Below are positions 5,449 to 7,834 of a stretch of DNA of 7,834 nt, one piece after another (position 1 is the first letter of the stretch; the number at the start of each line of letters is the position of its first letter). Position numbers and translations under genes: made by a program. This DNA comes from Thermoanaerobacterium sp. (lineage in GTDB: Bacteria; Bacillota; Thermoanaerobacteria; Thermoanaerobacterales; Thermoanaerobacteraceae). The stretch spans positions 1 to 7,834 of the forward strand of contig JASBVU010000077.1 of NCBI GenBank assembly GCA_029960905.1, read 5' to 3'. The notes beneath the pieces are model-generated. The model was given only the letters and a program-made list of their open reading frames with translations. It made no database searches and was not told the DNA's origin.

Positions 5449-7398
5449 ATGGCAAATGTAAAAGTTGAACACGGAAGAAAGCTGTCAGATGGCGCTTATG
5501 GCGGGATAAGCGGCGATAAATATGTGCCATTTGTTCCAGCGGAAGAAGTGCTTCCAGAATCTACATTTTTAAGTTTAGTTATAGGTGTAATATTTGCGAT
5601 TGTTTTTGCGGCAGCTAATACTTATTTAGGTCTTAAAACGGGAATGACTATAAGTGCTGCAATTCCAGCCGCAGTCTTGTCTACAGGCATACTAAAGACG
5701 ATTTTTAGAAGAAACAGCATATTAGAAGCTAATATGGCTACAGCGATAGCTGCAACTGGTGAAAGCGTTGCTGCTGGATTGTTGTTTTCTCTTCCCGCTA
5801 TAGCTATTTGGGGCTTTAAAAATGAATTTACCCTTGAGAGAATAATATTTGCGGTCTTAATTGGTGGATTATTTGGCGTATTATTTGTTGTACCTCTAAG
5901 AAGGTATTTAACTGTTGAAGAACACGGAAAACTTCTATACCCTGAAGGAATGGCAGCTTCCGAAGTTCTTGTAACAAGCAATCAAGGCGGTTCAGGATTT
6001 ATGACAGTTTTGTCTGGTATGCTTACAGGTGGCATATACAAACTTCTATCAGGCGGTTTTTCTATATGGTCAGAAGAGCCTGCTTGGAATTTAAATTGGT
6101 TTAAGGGTACTCAAGTTGGAATAAACGTGTTAGCATCATTGTTAGGAGTTGGCTTCATAGTTGGAATAGAAATTTCTTCATACATGCTGGCAGGCGGTAT
6201 CTTAGCATGGCTTGGTCTTATACCATTAATAAAATTTTTTGGAGATGGGCTTACAAGCCCAATATATCCAGCCACAACACTTATAAAAGATATGTCAGCT
6301 TCTCAAATATGGGGCAATTATATAAGGTATATAGGCGCTGGTGGAGTATTGGCAGGAGGATTTATTACTTTATTCAAGACATTTCCTACGCTTATAAAAG
6401 CATTTAAAGACTCATTATCCGGATTTGGAGCTAGTGCAAAAGGACAAAAAAGGACTGACAGCGATATATCGATAAATATAGTGATTATCGGATCAATTTT
6501 CCTATTCCTCTTAACATGGCTTCTGCCAATGTTTAAGATGACATTTATAGGAAGTCTTTTGACTATATTATTTTCGTTCTTCTTTGCTGTTGTCTCAGCC
6601 AGAATGACAGGAATTGTAGGTGAATCCAACAACCCTGTATCAGGCATGACAATAGCTACATTGCTTGTTGTAACATCTATTTTAAAGTTAACAGGCATCG
6701 TTGGCGACAGTGGGATGATATTGGCAATTACGATCGGAGGTATCGTGTGTATTGCAGCAGCGACAGCGGGATGTAATGCACAGTCTCTAAAGACATGCTA
6801 CATTATAGGTGGATCACCTAAAAAAATAGAATCATACCTATACGTAGGAATAGCTGCATCATCAATTTTTGCAGGACTAGTATTAATCATGCTTAACAAT
6901 TCTTACGGAATTGGTTCACAGGCTGTAGCTGCTCCGCAGGCTACGATAATGTCTATGGTTGTAAAAGGAATAATGACAGGACATCTTCCATGGATATTAA
7001 TCTTAGCAGGAGTATTTATGGGAATAATGATTGAAATGATGCATATTCCTGTGCTGCCATTTGCACTTGGACTTTATTTGCCATTTGAGTTAAGTGCAGC
7101 AGTAATGGTTGGAGGTATTATCAGATGGATAATTGACAGAAAATACAAGAATGACGAAAAACTGTACAAAGAAAAGACTGAAAAAGGCATATTGATTTCT
7201 TCGGGGTTAGTCGCTGGAGATGCTTTGATGGGATTAGTAATAGCTATATTTGCAGGACTTAAAATAAATATAGGATTTGGTGCAAATTGGTTTACAAATA
7301 GTGGAGCACTTGCTTCATGGATATCACTTTTGATGTTTGTATTATTAGGAATTTACCTATACGGATATACAGTCAGGGATAACAAAAAGACCAATTGA
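5449..7398 (+). CDS. OPT-family oligopeptide transporter
   Basis: A 649-residue, very hydrophobic membrane protein with roughly 15-17 hydrophobic segments, for example around 40-60, 66-83, 131-150, 222-240, 243-262, 340-361, 364-384, 421-440, 464-482, 513-531, 583-604 and 620-640. Its length matches the prokaryotic OPT subfamily. Segments that fit the family are NMATAIAATGESVAAG (95-110), LYPEGMAASEVL (163-174) and GESNNPVSGMTIAT (391-404). OPT proteins are secondary carriers, usually proton-coupled, for small peptides; some members instead move metal chelates, so peptide import is an inference from family and context. There is no signal peptide; about 38 residues precede the first membrane segment. 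ATG 5449 has AAGGAG at 5436-5441 with a 7-base gap. It lies 271 bases after the oxidoreductase genes and is probably transcribed separately. A long hairpin follows. The neighbours, all handling amino acids, fit a peptide-uptake role. Confidence 0.9.
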   Translation: MANVKVEHGRKLSDGAYGGISGDKYVPFVPAEEVLPESTFLSLVIGVIFAIVFAAANTYLGLKTGMTISAAIPAAVLSTGILKTIFRRNSILEANMATAIAATGESVAAGLLFSLPAIAIWGFKNEFTLERIIFAVLIGGLFGVLFVVPLRRYLTVEEHGKLLYPEGMAASEVLVTSNQGGSGFMTVLSGMLTGGIYKLLSGGFSIWSEEPAWNLNWFKGTQVGINVLASLLGVGFIVGIEISSYMLAGGILAWLGLIPLIKFFGDGLTSPIYPATTLIKDMSASQIWGNYIRYIGAGGVLAGGFITLFKTFPTLIKAFKDSLSGFGASAKGQKRTDSDISINIVIIGSIFLFLLTWLLPMFKMTFIGSLLTILFSFFFAVVSARMTGIVGESNNPVSGMTIATLLVVTSILKLTGIVGDSGMILAITIGGIVCIAAATAGCNAQSLKTCYIIGGSPKKIESYLYVGIAASSIFAGLVLIMLNNSYGIGSQAVAAPQATIMSMVVKGIMTGHLPWILILAGVFMGIMIEMMHIPVLPFALGLYLPFELSAAVMVGGIIRWIIDRKYKNDEKLYKEKTEKGILISSGLVAGDALMGLVIAIFAGLKINIGFGANWFTNSGALASWISLLMFVLLGIYLYGYTVRDNKKTN

Positions 7399-7421
7399 AA
7401 TGTGAACAATTTAAGGATGAT

Positions 7422-7449
7422 TTGAATACTGGCTAAAAATATTTCTAAT
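7422..7449 (+). promoter_or_regulatory. Possible promoter for alanine dehydrogenase
   Basis: TTGAAT (7422-7427) and TCTAAT (7444-7449), 16 bases apart, match 4 of 6 and 5 of 6 of the sigma-A consensus. Transcription would start near 7456, inside the left arm of the following inverted repeat, so the repeat would overlap the -10 and start site like an operator. It could not then form the complete hairpin in the ald transcript. Confidence 0.3.
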
Positions 7450-7480
7450 CCGGCGGTTTAAAAAAACTGTCGGATTAGAA
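7443..7480 (+). terminator. 17-bp stem-loop between the OPT gene and ald, probable terminator
   Basis: TTCTAATCCGGCGGTTT (7443-7459) pairs with AAACTGTCGGATTAGAA (7464-7480) around an AAAA loop. There are 15 Watson-Crick pairs and two G-U wobbles (7453/7470 and 7455/7468). It is by far the strongest hairpin in the window. Downstream comes TGATTTTAAT, a modest T tract. On the opposite strand the stem is followed by ATATTTTT, so it could act in both directions, although no - strand gene is seen. The wobbles preserve pairing in RNA but break symmetry in DNA, which favours an RNA role such as terminating the OPT transcript; overlap with a possible ald promoter leaves an operator role open. Confidence 0.6.
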
Positions 7481-7516
7481 TGATTTTAATAAATATATTA
7501 CAAAGGAGCGATCACA

Positions 7517-7834
7517 ATGATAATCGGAGTACCAAAGGAAATAAAAGAAGAAGAAGGAAGAGTTGCCATTACACCTGCTGGTGTGCATGCATTTTGCAGT
7601 AAAGGCCATAGAGTATTAATAGAAAACAATGCTGGTTTAATAAGCGGAATAACAAATGAAGAATATAAAAAGGCTGGAGCTGAAATCATTAACACGGCTG
7701 AAGACGTTTTTAATGAATCTGATATGATATTGAAGGTCAAAGAACCGCAACCTTCCGAGTACGACTATTTTAAAGAAGGACAGATCTTGTTTACCTATTT
7801 ACATTTAGCTCCAGATAGACAGCAAACTGAAGCA
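7517..7834 (+). CDS. ald: Alanine dehydrogenase, N-terminal 106 residues (runs off the window)
   Basis: The N-terminal part of an alanine dehydrogenase, which interconverts L-alanine and pyruvate plus ammonia using NAD. The start MIIGVPKEIK and the segment RVAITPAGV are hallmark sequences. R15 and K75 (in KVKEP), which bind the substrate carboxylate and carbonyl in characterised enzymes, and H96 (in TYLHLAP), the catalytic histidine, all occur at the canonical numbers. Full-length relatives have about 370 residues, so about 265 residues, including the NAD domain, lie beyond the edge; there is no sign of truncation. ATG 7517 is preceded by AAGGAG (7503-7508) with an 8-base gap. It probably forms a separate transcript, given the hairpin at 7443-7480. 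In a fermenter with the branched-chain pathway encoded upstream, the likely direction is pyruvate to alanine, using NADH and ammonia, but this is inference. Confidence 0.95.
   Translation, partial: MIIGVPKEIKEEEGRVAITPAGVHAFCSKGHRVLIENNAGLISGITNEEYKKAGAEIINTAEDVFNESDMILKVKEPQPSEYDYFKEGQILFTYLHLAPDRQQTEA

Noticed and set aside
5382..5460. GGGAGGTGG followed by a GTG-started 24-codon leader overlapping the OPT start
   Set aside because: The GTG overlaps the ribosome site itself, leaving no spacing, and the frame simply runs into the OPT start region.

Overview
The window reads as chromosome of a low-GC, thermophile-like anaerobic Firmicute, closest in flavour to Thermoanaerobacterium, Thermoanaerobacter or Caldanaerobacter. 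This rests on the AT-rich sequence, strong AAGGAG/GGAGG ribosome binding sites, ferredoxin-dependent oxoacid metabolism and the butyrate-kinase-type ATP step. The genus is inference. All genes lie on the + strand. I see no mobile element, CRISPR array, tRNA or rRNA.

Layout. Bases 1-154 are the 3' end of a phosphate (iso)butyryltransferase gene (ptb). Bases 231-1298 encode a leucine/valine dehydrogenase. A 167-base gap holds a probable promoter flanked by the two arms of a 13-bp inverted repeat. Butyrate/branched-chain acid kinase (buk) follows, most likely starting at TTG 1466. Four tightly packed genes (2565-5177) then encode a complete four-subunit 2-oxoacid:ferredoxin oxidoreductase of the VOR type: a 2x[4Fe-4S] ferredoxin subunit, alpha (VorB), beta (TPP-binding) and gamma. 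A hairpin at 5181-5221 probably ends this unit. A 271-base gap with AT-rich dyads precedes a 649-residue OPT-family transporter (5449-7398). A hairpin/promoter region at 7422-7480 precedes the first 106 codons of alanine dehydrogenase (7517 to the window edge).

How the genes work together. The dehydrogenase deaminates Val/Leu/Ile to the 2-oxoacid. The oxidoreductase converts the 2-oxoacid to branched acyl-CoA and reduced ferredoxin. Ptb makes the acyl phosphate, and Buk yields ATP plus isobutyrate, isovalerate or 2-methylbutyrate. The order resembles the Bacillus bkd cluster (ptb-bcd-buk-dehydrogenase), but the lipoamide dehydrogenase complex is replaced by a ferredoxin enzyme. The OPT carrier could supply peptides. 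Alanine dehydrogenase can reuse the NADH and ammonia released by the leucine dehydrogenase. The window is therefore a coherent peptide/branched-chain amino acid fermentation locus.

I did not find a clearly new biological system. The items most worth a second look are a strongly T-poor coding block covering the oxidoreductase genes that ends inside the gamma gene, the dyad-flanked buk promoter, and the ald hairpin/promoter overlap. No gene-free stretch exceeds 300 bases.
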